Shown: positions 7,181 to 14,743, numbered from the stretch's first letter. The stretch is DNA of 17,123 bases from DAHUZJ01 sp050743865 (GCA_050743865.1 JBOGGE010000097.1:1-17123), one strand, 5' to 3'. The notes: generated by a model not told the origin, from the letters alone. Program-made: numbers and translations.

Positions 7181-8493
7181 TGTCCTGGTCGAGCCGCGCG
7201 CCGGCGCCACCGTTGCTCGGGCTGGCCGCCGACCACGTCGCCACCCCCGACGGGCGCCTCGAGGCCGGCGTCGTATGGGTGGATGTCGCGACCGGGACGG
7301 TCGCCGCGGTGACCGGCGGTGTCGTCGACCACACCGATCCGGGGAACACTGCGGCGGTCGCCGCCCCCGCCGGCGCCGGCGTCCACCAGGCGCGTATCGT
7401 GCACCTCGGCCCCCGGATCATCTCACCCGGCTACGTCGATCTCCACGTTCACGGTGGCGACGGCCGGCAGGTGAACGGCGACGACCCGACACAGGTGGCC
7501 GAGGCGCTCGACGGTCTGGCGGCGTTCCATGTCACCCATGGCACCACCGCCATGCTGGCGACGACGGTCTCCGACTCCCCCGAACGCCTGGCCGCCACCG
7601 TCGCCGGGATCGCACGGGCAACGGCCGCATCGCAGGTGGTGGCGGGGGCGTCGCCGGGCGCGCCGCGCCTCGGGCGCGTCGCTGGGTGTCACCTAGAGGG
7701 GCCGTTCATCGCCCCCGAGCGCGCCGGAGCGCAGGACTCCCGGGCGATCCGGCCACCGGACCGCGCCGAGCTGCGCCGGCTGCTCGAGATCGGTGACGGG
7801 ACGGTCCGCCTGGTGACGCTGGCGCCCGAGCTCCCCGGCGCCGACGACCTCATCGCCGACTGCCTCGATGCCGGAGCGGTCGTCTCCCTCGGGCACACGG
7901 GCGCCGACTACGACACGGCCAGGCGCGCCTTCGACGCTGGGGCGGCCCACGTGACCCACCTCTTCAATGCGATGGCGCCGCTGCACCATCGCCGCCCTGG
8001 CCTCGTCACGGCGGCACTGGCCGAGCCCGCGGTCACCGTCGAGCTGGTCTGCGACCTGGTGCACGTCCACCCGGCGGTTGTCAGCCTCGTGGCGCGGACC
8101 GCGTCCGGGCGAGTCGCGTTGGTGACCGACGCGTCGCCGGCGACCGGGCTTCCCGACGGCGAGCACATGCTCGGACGGGTCGTCGTGCGCCTTGGCGGCG
8201 CCCGTGTCGCCCTGGCGTCGGATCCCGCCGTCCTGGCCGGGAGTGCGCTCACGATGGACCGAGCCGTCGGCAACCTGGTGACCGCGGCCGCCGTTATGCC
8301 TGCCGACGCGCTGGCAGCCGCCACCACGGTGCCTGCCCGGGTCGTCGGGCCCCCGAGTGGCGGGGCGGCCGCCCTCGGTCGGATCGAGCCCGGGGCACCG
8401 GCCGACCTGGTGGTCCTCGAGCCCGACCTGGCGCTGGCGGCCACGATCGTCGGAGGAGCGGTGGTGTCCGATCCCGGCAGCCTTCTCGCCTGA
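7180..8493 (+). CDS. nagA: N-acetylglucosamine-6-phosphate deacetylase
   Basis: A 437-residue amidohydrolase-superfamily enzyme that converts GlcNAc-6-phosphate to glucosamine-6-phosphate and acetate in the cytoplasm. Motifs seen in order are ISPGYVDLHVHGGDG (81-95) with the HxH pair H89/H91, GCHLEGPFIAPERAGAQ (169-185) with metal ligand E173, VSLGHTGADY (235-244) with H239, THLFNAMAPLHHRRPG (259-274) with H260, and LVTDASPATG (314-323) with catalytic D317. The length is somewhat above the usual 380-400 because of an Ala/Gly-rich insertion at about 45-70. It pairs with the divergent hexosaminidase: the hydrolase releases GlcNAc, a kinase elsewhere would phosphorylate it, and NagA feeds amino-sugar recycling. 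An 8-bp stem hairpin follows the stop. Confidence 0.93.
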   Translation: MSWSSRAPAPPLLGLAADHVATPDGRLEAGVVWVDVATGTVAAVTGGVVDHTDPGNTAAVAAPAGAGVHQARIVHLGPRIISPGYVDLHVHGGDGRQVNGDDPTQVAEALDGLAAFHVTHGTTAMLATTVSDSPERLAATVAGIARATAASQVVAGASPGAPRLGRVAGCHLEGPFIAPERAGAQDSRAIRPPDRAELRRLLEIGDGTVRLVTLAPELPGADDLIADCLDAGAVVSLGHTGADYDTARRAFDAGAAHVTHLFNAMAPLHHRRPGLVTAALAEPAVTVELVCDLVHVHPAVVSLVARTASGRVALVTDASPATGLPDGEHMLGRVVVRLGGARVALASDPAVLAGSALTMDRAVGNLVTAAAVMPADALAAATTVPARVVGPPSGGAAALGRIEPGAPADLVVLEPDLALAATIVGGAVVSDPGSLLA

Positions 8494-8498
8494 GATGT

Positions 8499-8520
8499 CC
8501 AGCCGGCGCCGTCCGGCTGG
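8499..8520 (+). terminator. hairpin after nagA
   Basis: CCAGCCGG (8499-8506) and CCGGCTGG (8513-8520) form a perfect 8-bp GC stem with a 6-base loop, six bases after the nagA stop. There is no T-tract, as is common in high-GC actinobacteria, so it could be an L-shaped terminator or an mRNA end stabiliser. Confidence 0.5.
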
Positions 8521-8566
8521 GAACGAGCCGGCTGGTGGTCGGCCACGGAGTGGCAGAGCCAACCGC

Positions 8567-8572
8567 TAACGT
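8567..8572 (+). promoter_or_regulatory. -10 element of a leaderless promoter
   Basis: TAACGT fits the actinobacterial TANNNT -10 and ends 8 nt before the GTG at 8581. Transcription would start at or within a base of that codon, giving a leaderless mRNA. No clear -35 is seen. Confidence 0.45.
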
Positions 8573-8580
8573 GACGTCCC

Positions 8581-10152
8581 GTGCGTGGCGACGGAGCGAG
8601 TACCCGCCCCATCCGGGTGCCCGGGATGGCCGGTCGGTGGAGCGTGGCCCGCAGCGTGGCCCTGGTGCTGGCGTTCATGCTGGCCGTGCCGGCAGCCGTG
8701 CTTTGCACGGCGAGTGCCGGCCACCGGCAGGTGGCCGGGGCCAGCACCGGCGGCCAGGACTCCGTCGCCTCGTTCGGAGCCCCGGCCGCCGGCGTGTCGT
8801 CGGTGCCCGGACCGGTTGTCGGGATCGCCGCCGCTCCCGACGGGGACGGCTACTGGGCCGTCTCCTCGAGCGGCGCCGTGACCCCGGTGGGCACGGCGCA
8901 AGCCCACGGGTCGCTGGTCGGGACGGCGCTCAACCAGCCCGTCGTGGGCATGGCCGCCACCCCCGGCAGCGGCTACTGGCTGGTGGCCGCCGACGGCGGG
9001 ATCTTCGCCTTCGGCGACGCCGGGTTCGCCGGCTCCATGGGCGGCCACCCGCTCAACGCACCGGTGGTCGGCATGGCCGCCACCCCCGGTGGCGGCTACT
9101 GGGAGGTCGCCAGCGACGGCGGCATCTTCGCCTTCGGCGACGCCGGGTTCTTCGGCTCCATGGGCGGCCGGCCCCTCAACCAGCCGATCGTGGGCATGGC
9201 CGCCACCCCCGGCGGCAGCGGCTACTGGCTGGTGGCGGCCGACGGCGGCATCTTCGCCTTCGGCGACGCCGGGTTCTTCGGTTCCATGGGCGGCCGGCCC
9301 CTCAACCAGCCGATCGTGGGCATGGCCGGAACCCCCGGCGGCAGCGGCTACTGGCTGGTGGCGGCCGACGGCGGGATCTTCGCCTTCGGGGACGCGCCCT
9401 TCGAAGGCGCCGGCGTGGGCACGGCGATCGACGCCCCGGCGGTCGGGGTGGCCGCCGGACGCTCCGGCTACTGGATCGCCTACGGCCAGACGGCGAGCGC
9501 CGGCACCCCCCTCGGCCAGGAGCAGCTGCTGGCCATCCTCGGGTACCTCCCGGTCTCGTGGAACCCTCTGGGCTTCCACTGGCGGTGGCCCGGCCTGCCG
9601 CCCCAGCTCACGTCGCTGTGGTCGGCGGGCCAGTACAACCAGGTCCTCCGGGGGGCGATCGACGCCTTCGAGCACAAGGTCGGGCTGGACATGGACGGGC
9701 AGATCACCCAGGCGGAGACCGGCGCCCTGGTCGCCGCCGTCGCCGACCCTGCCGGCTCCGCCAACCCGGACGGGTACTCGTACGCGCTGGCCCAGGAGCA
9801 CGCCGGCACCACGATCCCCGAGTCGCTCACCGTGTGGCACGACGGGTCCGTCGTCGCCTCCACGCCGGCCAACACCGGGATCCCGGCCTCACCGACGGCG
9901 ATCGGCACGTTCCCGGTGTACCTGCGGCTGCGCAACCAGGTGATGACCGGCACGGCGCCGGACGGGTCCCACTACGCCGATCCGGTGCAGTTCGTCGCCT
10001 ACTTCGTGGGGAGCGACGCCATCCACTTCATGCCGCGCTCCACCTACGGCTACCCCCAGAGCCTCGGGTGCGTGGAGATCCCCTACCAGCCGGCCTCGGT
10101 CGTCTGGAACTACACCACCTACGGGACGTTGGTGACGGTCACCACCACATGA
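8581..10152 (+). CDS. exported propeller-repeat protein with L,D-transpeptidase-like domain
   Basis: A 523-residue secreted or anchored protein. A signal sequence lies at about 16-47 (MAGRWSVARSVALVLAFMLA... then AAVLCTASAG). Residues 75-300 contain about five propeller-type repeats with the signature GYWLVAADGGIFAFGDA at a 41-42-residue period. Residues 310-390 resemble a peptidoglycan-binding helical domain (EHKVGLDMDGQITQAETGAL). The C-terminal domain at about 400-523 has YkuD-like features: SPTAIGTFPVY (437-447), H482 and SLGCVEIPY (494-502) with C497, His and Cys 15 residues apart. YkuD enzymes form 3-3 peptidoglycan crosslinks, usually with S/T-H-G-C; here the motif His is Leu. The GTG fits the leaderless -10; an ATG at 8626 directly before the signal peptide is the alternative start. 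Propeller repeats may bind wall polymer (inference). Confidence 0.8.
   Translation: MRGDGASTRPIRVPGMAGRWSVARSVALVLAFMLAVPAAVLCTASAGHRQVAGASTGGQDSVASFGAPAAGVSSVPGPVVGIAAAPDGDGYWAVSSSGAVTPVGTAQAHGSLVGTALNQPVVGMAATPGSGYWLVAADGGIFAFGDAGFAGSMGGHPLNAPVVGMAATPGGGYWEVASDGGIFAFGDAGFFGSMGGRPLNQPIVGMAATPGGSGYWLVAADGGIFAFGDAGFFGSMGGRPLNQPIVGMAGTPGGSGYWLVAADGGIFAFGDAPFEGAGVGTAIDAPAVGVAAGRSGYWIAYGQTASAGTPLGQEQLLAILGYLPVSWNPLGFHWRWPGLPPQLTSLWSAGQYNQVLRGAIDAFEHKVGLDMDGQITQAETGALVAAVADPAGSANPDGYSYALAQEHAGTTIPESLTVWHDGSVVASTPANTGIPASPTAIGTFPVYLRLRNQVMTGTAPDGSHYADPVQFVAYFVGSDAIHFMPRSTYGYPQSLGCVEIPYQPASVVWNYTTYGTLVTVTTT
9115..9366 (+). repeat. two near-identical 126-bp tandem units
   Basis: Units 9115-9240 and 9241-9366 differ at only 3 of 126 positions, including GCCGCC to GCCGGA. 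Each encodes one 42-residue propeller repeat. Flanking repeats in the same gene are more diverged, so this looks like a recent in-frame duplication or gene conversion. Confidence 0.9.
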
Positions 10153-10253
10153 GGCCCGGCCGGAGAGGCGCGCCCGCCGAGGGCTCGGGTCAGCCGCCGC
10201 CGACCTGACGGGCCGCACCTCGACCCAGGACCCTCCGCCTGGATCTGAAGGAC

Positions 10254-10427
10254 ATGACGGACACCAGAGACACCGCGGAAAGCAGGGACGCGATCGAGCC
10301 AGCCGATCCCACCGAGCAGACGGAAAGGAAGGAGCCGACGGAGCCGATCGAGCACACCGAGCCGACCGAGCCGACGGACAAGAAGGAACCCTTGGACGCG
10401 ATGCACAGCACCGAGCGCTCCGAGTAG
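10254..10427 (+). CDS. small Glu/Pro/Thr-rich protein, function unknown
   Basis: A 57-codon frame, MTDTRDTAESRDAIEPADPT and onward, with repeated EPTEP/EHTEP units and ending in HSTERSE. Composition is extremely rich in Glu, Thr, Pro, Asp and Lys, so it would be acidic and disordered. Purine-rich GAAGGA lies directly before the ATG, closer than ideal. Short repetitive proteins of this style occur in actinobacteria as hypothetical proteins, to my recollection. No function can be given. It might instead be a low-complexity non-coding repeat; the antisense frame is Ser/Val-rich and less plausible. It sits 101 bp after the transpeptidase-like gene. Confidence 0.45.
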   Translation: MTDTRDTAESRDAIEPADPTEQTERKEPTEPIEHTEPTEPTDKKEPLDAMHSTERSE

Positions 10428-10650
10428 ACGGACCATCTCGAGGTCGCTGGTCGCCTGCCTCCCATCCCAGCCCTTTCGATCGGTGCCCACGACCGGTGGC
10501 AGCAACCGGCCAACCGGTGCCCGCCCGGCCGGTGTGCCCGACACTACCCACGCTTCCTGGCCGCTGCTCGCCGGGAGCGGTGCGGGTGGAAGCTCCCGCC
10601 AGCCTGTCGAATTCTGCAATTTTGGGGATGCAACGGTCCCGCCGGGATCC

Positions 10651-10764
10651 TGGGACGTGGCCTCGGACGGGGGGATCTTCGGCTTCGGCACCGCCCCCTT
10701 CTCGGGCTCGGAGGGCGGCAAGCCCCTCGACAGGCCCATCGTGGGAATGGCCGCCACGACCTGA
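10651..10764 (+). pseudogene. orphan propeller-repeat fragment
   Basis: The frame reads WDVASDGGIFGFGTAPFSGS then EGGKPLDRPIVGMAATT and stops. This is one repeat unit of the same type as in the transpeptidase-like gene at 8581. The open frame begins at 10483, but residues before the repeat (RPTGARPAGVPDTTHASW...) match nothing recognisable and there is no signal peptide. It looks like the 3' end of a lost or rearranged paralogue. The rest of 10428-10842 holds no gene I can support, only a hairpin at 10770-10805. Confidence 0.55.
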
Positions 10765-10769
10765 CCCTG

Positions 10770-10805
10770 CCCGCCTCCGGCCGGGCATGAGCCGGCCGGA
10801 GCGGG
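10770..10805 (+). terminator. strong GC hairpin
   Basis: CTCCGGCC (10775-10782) pairs with GGCCGGAG (10794-10801). CCCG (10770-10773) pairs with CGGG (10802-10805) past one bulged C. That gives 12 pairs and an 11-base loop, with no T-tract. It lies between the propeller fragment and the diguanylate cyclase and probably separates their transcription. Confidence 0.5.
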
Positions 10806-10842
10806 GTCAACCGAGGTCCCTCGGATTCCGATACCCCTGGGG

Positions 10843-12408
10843 ATGAGTCTTCGGCGCGGCGCACCGCACTCCGTGTACCGGTCGAACGTCGTGGTGGGCT
10901 TGGTGGCCACGGTGTCCATGATGTGCGTCATCCCGGTCGTGGTCTACGTCGGGGCGATACCGGTGGACTGGACGGTGATATGGGTGGCCTTTGCCGCCAC
11001 CGGCGCCGTCTCGGGGGTGATGGCCGCCCTGCCGGCGGGCCGGCTGGGCGGGCACCGGTCGGGGCAGCGCGTCCTCTACCTGGCATCGCTGGTCGACATC
11101 GGGGCCATCGGGGCGGTCGTGGCCGTGACCGGCGGGGAGCGGTCGTGGTTTTGGGTGGTCTTCGCCCTGACCACGATCTTCTTCTCGACCGGGTACCCCT
11201 TCGGCGGGCAGCTGGTGCTCCTGGTCGCCACCCTCACCACCTACCTGGCGGCGGCGGCCGCCGCCGGCTCGGACCTGGGCACGGTCGGGACGGGGTGGCA
11301 GATGGTGGTGCTGGTGGCGACGTTTGTCCTGGCCAGCTTCCCCTCGACCGAGCTGCAGCGCCGGACGGCCCAGCACGAGCACGCCCGCCGGGAGGCCGAC
11401 CACCTGGCGGCCCGGCTCGAGCAGCGCGAGCGGTGGTGGCGGGCCCTCGTCGAGCACACGAGCGACCCGATCGTCGTCTTCGACGAGACCCGCCACATCG
11501 TGTTCGCCAGTCCGGCCTTCGAGGCGCTGCTCGGGTTCACGCCGGACGAGGCGATCGCCTCCCACCTGGCCGAGGTGGTCCATCCCGACGACCTCGCCGA
11601 CCTCCGGGTGGCGGCCATGGAGGTCGACCGGGACCGGCCGTCGACCCAGTCGCTGTGCCGGCTCCGGCACAAGGGAGGGGAGTGGCGCCATGTCGAGGTG
11701 AGCTTCGCCGCCGTGCCCGACATCGTGGAGGGGAGCGTGGTCGCCAACCTCCACGACGTGACCAAGCGGGTCGAGGCCGAGGCGGCGCTCAGCCACGAGG
11801 CGACCCACGACCAGCTCACCGGGCTCGCCAACAGCCGGGCCTTCTACGGCGCCCTGGACACGAGCCTGGCGGTCGCCCGCCGCCAGGGATCGCACCTGGC
11901 GTTGCTCCTTTTCGACCTGGACCGCTTCAAGGAGGCCAACGACACCTTCGGCCACGCCTTCGGCGACCAACTGCTGATCGGGGTGGCCCGGAGGCTGGAG
12001 TCCACGCTGCGGGGGGCCGACATCATCGCCCGGCTCGGTGGCGACGAGTTCACGGCCGTCCTCACCACCGACGCCGACCCCATCGGGGCAGCGGCCGCCG
12101 CCCGCCGGGTGTGCCAGGCCCTGGGCGAGACCATGGTCGTGGCCGAGCAGCCGGTGAGCCTCAAGGTGAGCGTCGGGGTGGCTTGCTGGCCGGACCACGG
12201 GCAGGTGGCCAGCGAGGTGCTCCGGAGCGCCGACGAGGCGATGTACCGGGCCAAGCGCTCCGGCTGCGGGGTCTCCTTCTTCGACCTGACGCCGCCCCTG
12301 GCACCGTCCCTGGTGCCGTCCCTGGTGCCGGCGGACCAGCCGGCGCCGCAGCCTCCGGCGACCCCGATCCCGGCGATCCCGCTCCCCGCCCCCGAAGCGG
12401 CACGCTGA
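10843..12408 (+). CDS. membrane PAS-GGDEF diguanylate cyclase
   Basis: A 521-residue signalling protein that makes cyclic di-GMP from two GTP. About six membrane segments occupy residues 15-167. A coiled-coil linker at about 168-198 is followed by a PAS sensor domain at 199-315 (LVEHTSDPIVVFDETRHIVFA... VVHPDDLADL) and a GGDEF domain at 316-480 (THDQLTGLANSRAF at 321-334, FDLDRFKEANDTFGHAFGD at 357-375). The catalytic RLGGDEF motif is intact at 397-403, with an inhibitory-site RGAD (390-393) exactly five residues before it, so product feedback is expected. No EAL domain follows. The C-terminal 38 residues are Pro/Ala-rich with a 12-bp DNA repeat (CTGGTGCCGTCC type) near 12301-12330. No Shine-Dalgarno is evident. 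The ligand sensed is unknown. Confidence 0.93.
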   Translation: MSLRRGAPHSVYRSNVVVGLVATVSMMCVIPVVVYVGAIPVDWTVIWVAFAATGAVSGVMAALPAGRLGGHRSGQRVLYLASLVDIGAIGAVVAVTGGERSWFWVVFALTTIFFSTGYPFGGQLVLLVATLTTYLAAAAAAGSDLGTVGTGWQMVVLVATFVLASFPSTELQRRTAQHEHARREADHLAARLEQRERWWRALVEHTSDPIVVFDETRHIVFASPAFEALLGFTPDEAIASHLAEVVHPDDLADLRVAAMEVDRDRPSTQSLCRLRHKGGEWRHVEVSFAAVPDIVEGSVVANLHDVTKRVEAEAALSHEATHDQLTGLANSRAFYGALDTSLAVARRQGSHLALLLFDLDRFKEANDTFGHAFGDQLLIGVARRLESTLRGADIIARLGGDEFTAVLTTDADPIGAAAAARRVCQALGETMVVAEQPVSLKVSVGVACWPDHGQVASEVLRSADEAMYRAKRSGCGVSFFDLTPPLAPSLVPSLVPADQPAPQPPATPIPAIPLPAPEAAR

Positions 12409-12583
12409 CCGGCCCGGTCCCGGCGACGGTCGGGGGCGGCGCACCCGGGAGGCCGATGCTCGGCACGCCCGGGGTTCGTCGGCGGCGAGGGCCGTGGGCA
12501 CCGCGCCCTCCGCCCACCCGTCGGCGCCGCGGCCTCCATCGGCGGTGCCCACCGAAGAGCCGGCCGGGTCCGGGCGGGGACGA

Positions 12584-12589
12584 TAGGGT
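12584..12589 (+). promoter_or_regulatory. possible amt -10 element
   Basis: TAGGGT fits TANNNT and lies 53 nt before the amt ATG. No matching -35 is apparent. The 234-bp gap before amt holds nothing else recognisable. Confidence 0.3.
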
Positions 12590-12632
12590 GCTGCCGTCCC
12601 GCCCGCCGCCTTCCCCGGGTGGCCGGATCGAC

Positions 12633-12639
12633 GAGGAGG
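12633..12639 (+). promoter_or_regulatory. amt ribosome-binding site
   Basis: GAGGAGG lies three bases before the ATG at 12643. It decides this start over an in-frame GTG at 12619, which would place the site inside the gene. Confidence 0.7.
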
Positions 12640-12642
12640 CCG

Positions 12643-13893
12643 ATGAACGCCGGGGACACCGCGTGGGTACTGGTGAGCGCCGCCCTGGTGCTGTTCATGA
12701 CGCCGGGCCTGGCCCTCTTCTACGGCGGGATGGTCCGCTCGAAGGGCGTCCTGGCGGTCATGATGCAGAGCTTCGTCTGCATGGGGCTGGTGACCGTGCT
12801 GTGGGCGGTCGTGGCCTTCAGCCTCTCCTTCGGCCCGGACGCCGGCGGCGGCTTCATCGGCAACTTGTCGCTGGCCGGCCTGGCTAACACCGCCCGCTCG
12901 CTGCCCGGGTTCGGCCACCTCTCGGTGCCGCCGTTGGCCGTGATGGTCTTCCAGATGATGTTCGCCGTGGTGACCGCCGCCCTCATCTCGGGGGGCATGG
13001 TCGACCGGACCAGGTTCCCCGCCTTCGTGGTCCTCATCGGGCTGTGGCTGCTCCTGGTGTACGCCCCCCTGGCCCACTGGGTGTTCAGCCCGACCGGGTG
13101 GCTGGCCCAGCGCGGCGTCCTCGACTTCGCCGGGGGCACGGTGGTGGAGGTGAACGCTGGGTTCTCGACGCTCGGGGTGGTGATGGTGCTCGGCCGCCGG
13201 CGAGGGTGGCCGCGCCAGCCCATGCCGCCCCACTCGGTGCCGCTCAGCCTGGCCGGGGCCGGGATCCTGTGGTTCGGCTGGCTGGGGTTCGACGCCGGGT
13301 CGGCGCTCGGGGCCAACTCCGTGGCCGTCCACGCCTTCGTCAACACCCAGCTGGCGGCGGCCGCCGGCCTGCTCGGCTGGCTGGCGGTGGAGAGCGTGCG
13401 GCAACGGGCGGCCACCACGCTGGGCGCGGCGTCGGGGGCGGTGGCCGGGATGGTGGCGATCACGCCATGCGCAGGGTTCCTGTCGCCGATGCCGTCGCTG
13501 GTGGTCGGGGTGGTGGCGGGCATCGTGTGCGCGCTGGCCGTCCGCCTCAAGTACCGCCTCCGCTACGACGACTCGCTCGACGTGCTGGGCATCCACGGCA
13601 TCGGCGGCCTGATCGGGATGGTCCTGCTCGGGGTGTTCGCCACCAGGGCCGTCGACCCGGCGGGGGCCAACGGCCTGGTCGCCGGCGGGGGATTGCACCT
13701 TCTCGGCTGGGAGGTGGTGGCGGCGGTCGTGGCTGCCGCCTACTCCTTCGCCATGACGTTCGGGATCGCCAAGGTGGTCGACCGGGTGGTCGGCCTGCGG
13801 GTCCCGGCGGAGATGGAGCTGGCCGGCCTCGACCTGGCCCAGCACGCCGAGACGGCCTACTCGATGACCGGCGGCGCCAGCCTGAAGGGCTGA
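12643..13893 (+). CDS. amt: Amt-family ammonium transporter with Glu/His pore pair
   Basis: A 416-residue Amt/MEP/Rh channel-like transporter with the usual eleven membrane helices. Family motifs are FYGGMVRSKGVL (26-37), DFAGGTVVEVNAG (161-173), FGWLGFDAGSALGAN (211-225) and SLDVLGIHGIGGLIG (311-325). E. coli AmtB conducts through a twin-His pore (H168 and H318). Here the second His is H318, but the first position is E169 (GAG at 13147-13149), so the pore pair is Glu/His. Fungal Mep1/Mep3-type transporters carry the same His-to-Glu change. The phenylalanine gate is kept in part (F107, F216). No glnK gene is adjacent, although amt and glnK are often linked. Function as an ammonium transporter is very likely; a shifted pH optimum or transport mode is inference. 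Confidence 0.93.
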   Translation: MNAGDTAWVLVSAALVLFMTPGLALFYGGMVRSKGVLAVMMQSFVCMGLVTVLWAVVAFSLSFGPDAGGGFIGNLSLAGLANTARSLPGFGHLSVPPLAVMVFQMMFAVVTAALISGGMVDRTRFPAFVVLIGLWLLLVYAPLAHWVFSPTGWLAQRGVLDFAGGTVVEVNAGFSTLGVVMVLGRRRGWPRQPMPPHSVPLSLAGAGILWFGWLGFDAGSALGANSVAVHAFVNTQLAAAAGLLGWLAVESVRQRAATTLGAASGAVAGMVAITPCAGFLSPMPSLVVGVVAGIVCALAVRLKYRLRYDDSLDVLGIHGIGGLIGMVLLGVFATRAVDPAGANGLVAGGGLHLLGWEVVAAVVAAAYSFAMTFGIAKVVDRVVGLRVPAEMELAGLDLAQHAETAYSMTGGASLKG

Positions 13894-13895
13894 GC

Positions 13896-13928
13896 GGGGG
13901 CGGCGTGGGGCCGGCGTGGGGGCGCGGG
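13896..13928 (+). other. G-quadruplex-forming motif
   Basis: Four runs of 3-5 G (13896-13900, 13907-13910, 13918-13922, 13926-13928) are separated by loops of 6, 7 and 3 bases, and further G-runs follow up to about 13960. This matches the G3+N1-7 rule on the coding strand, just after the amt stop. It may act on transcription ends or be a by-product of G-rich DNA. Confidence 0.4.
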
Positions 13929-14002
13929 CTGCGGGCCTCGGTGTAGGGGGCGGGCTGGGGAGCATCCGACGGCGTGGCACACCCTCGTGGCATGCTGCCG
14001 CC

Positions 14003-14743
14003 ATGGACCCGACCCGATCGTGGCCGGACGGCGAGCTCGTCGCCTTCGACCTTGAGACCACGGGGGTCGACCGGTTCGTCGACGTCCCGGTCTCGTTCGC
14101 CCTCGTCACCATGGCGGGGGGGCGGGTGACCGGCCAGCGGTCGTCCCTGGTGGACCCCGGCCGCGACATCCCGGCCGGCGCCACCGCCGTCCACGGCATC
14201 TCCATCGAGCGGGCCCGGGCCGAGGGGATGGCGCTCGACGACGCGGTGGCGTCGGTGGCCGAGGCGCTGGTGGACGCCTCCGGGCGGGGCGTGCCGGTGG
14301 TGGGGATGAAGCTGGACTACGACCTCACCATCCTCGACGTCCAGTGCCGGCGGGTCCACGGCCGGGGCCTCGAGGCGCTCGGGTTCGCGGGGCCGGTGCT
14401 CGACGCTCTCGTCCTGGACCGGCACTTCGACCGTTATCGCAAGGGCCGGCGCACGCTCGGCGACCTGTGCGCCGAGTACGCCGTCGCCATCGACCGGGCC
14501 CACGACGCCGCCGCCGACGCCGCCGCCACCCTGGCCGTGCTGGCCTCGATGTGCCGCCGGTACCCGGCCCTGTGCCAGGCGTCACTGGACGACCTGCACC
14601 GTTCTCAGGGCTCGTGGCACCGGGACTGGGCCGAGTCCTTCGGCCAGTGGCGCCGGCGCCAGGGGCTCCCACTGCTCGATCCCCGCGAGGCCGACTGGCC
14701 GATCGCCCTGGCCGGCTCGCCCCCGCTGCTCTCCTCGGCCTGA
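14003..14743 (+). CDS. DEDDh 3'-5' exonuclease (DnaQ-like)
   Basis: A 246-residue protein of the RNase T/DnaQ exonuclease superfamily, which removes nucleotides from 3' ends. ExoI is VAFDLETTG (13-21; D16, E18), followed by AVHGIS (62-67). ExoII is GMKLDYDLTIL (101-111) with D107. ExoIII is RAHDAAADA (165-173) with H167 and D172, so all four acids and the general-base His are present. The C-terminal 60 residues carry WxxxWAESFGQWRRRQG, a tail I know from actinobacterial stand-alone members. The ATG at 14003 was chosen because the ExoI motif follows at residue 13; CATGCT six bases upstream could be a leaderless -10. Without a polymerase domain the exact substrate (DNA repair or RNA) cannot be told. 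Confidence 0.88.
   Translation: MDPTRSWPDGELVAFDLETTGVDRFVDVPVSFALVTMAGGRVTGQRSSLVDPGRDIPAGATAVHGISIERARAEGMALDDAVASVAEALVDASGRGVPVVGMKLDYDLTILDVQCRRVHGRGLEALGFAGPVLDALVLDRHFDRYRKGRRTLGDLCAEYAVAIDRAHDAAADAAATLAVLASMCRRYPALCQASLDDLHRSQGSWHRDWAESFGQWRRRQGLPLLDPREADWPIALAGSPPLLSSA

Noticed and set aside
8566..9840. 424-codon minus-strand frame with repeats
   Set aside because: It is antisense to the propeller-repeat gene; its repeats simply mirror those units.
10807..14205. 1132-codon open frame on the minus strand
   Set aside because: It is antisense to the cyclase, amt and exonuclease genes, has low-complexity His/Arg/Gly/Asp composition and no motif; it is a high-GC shadow.
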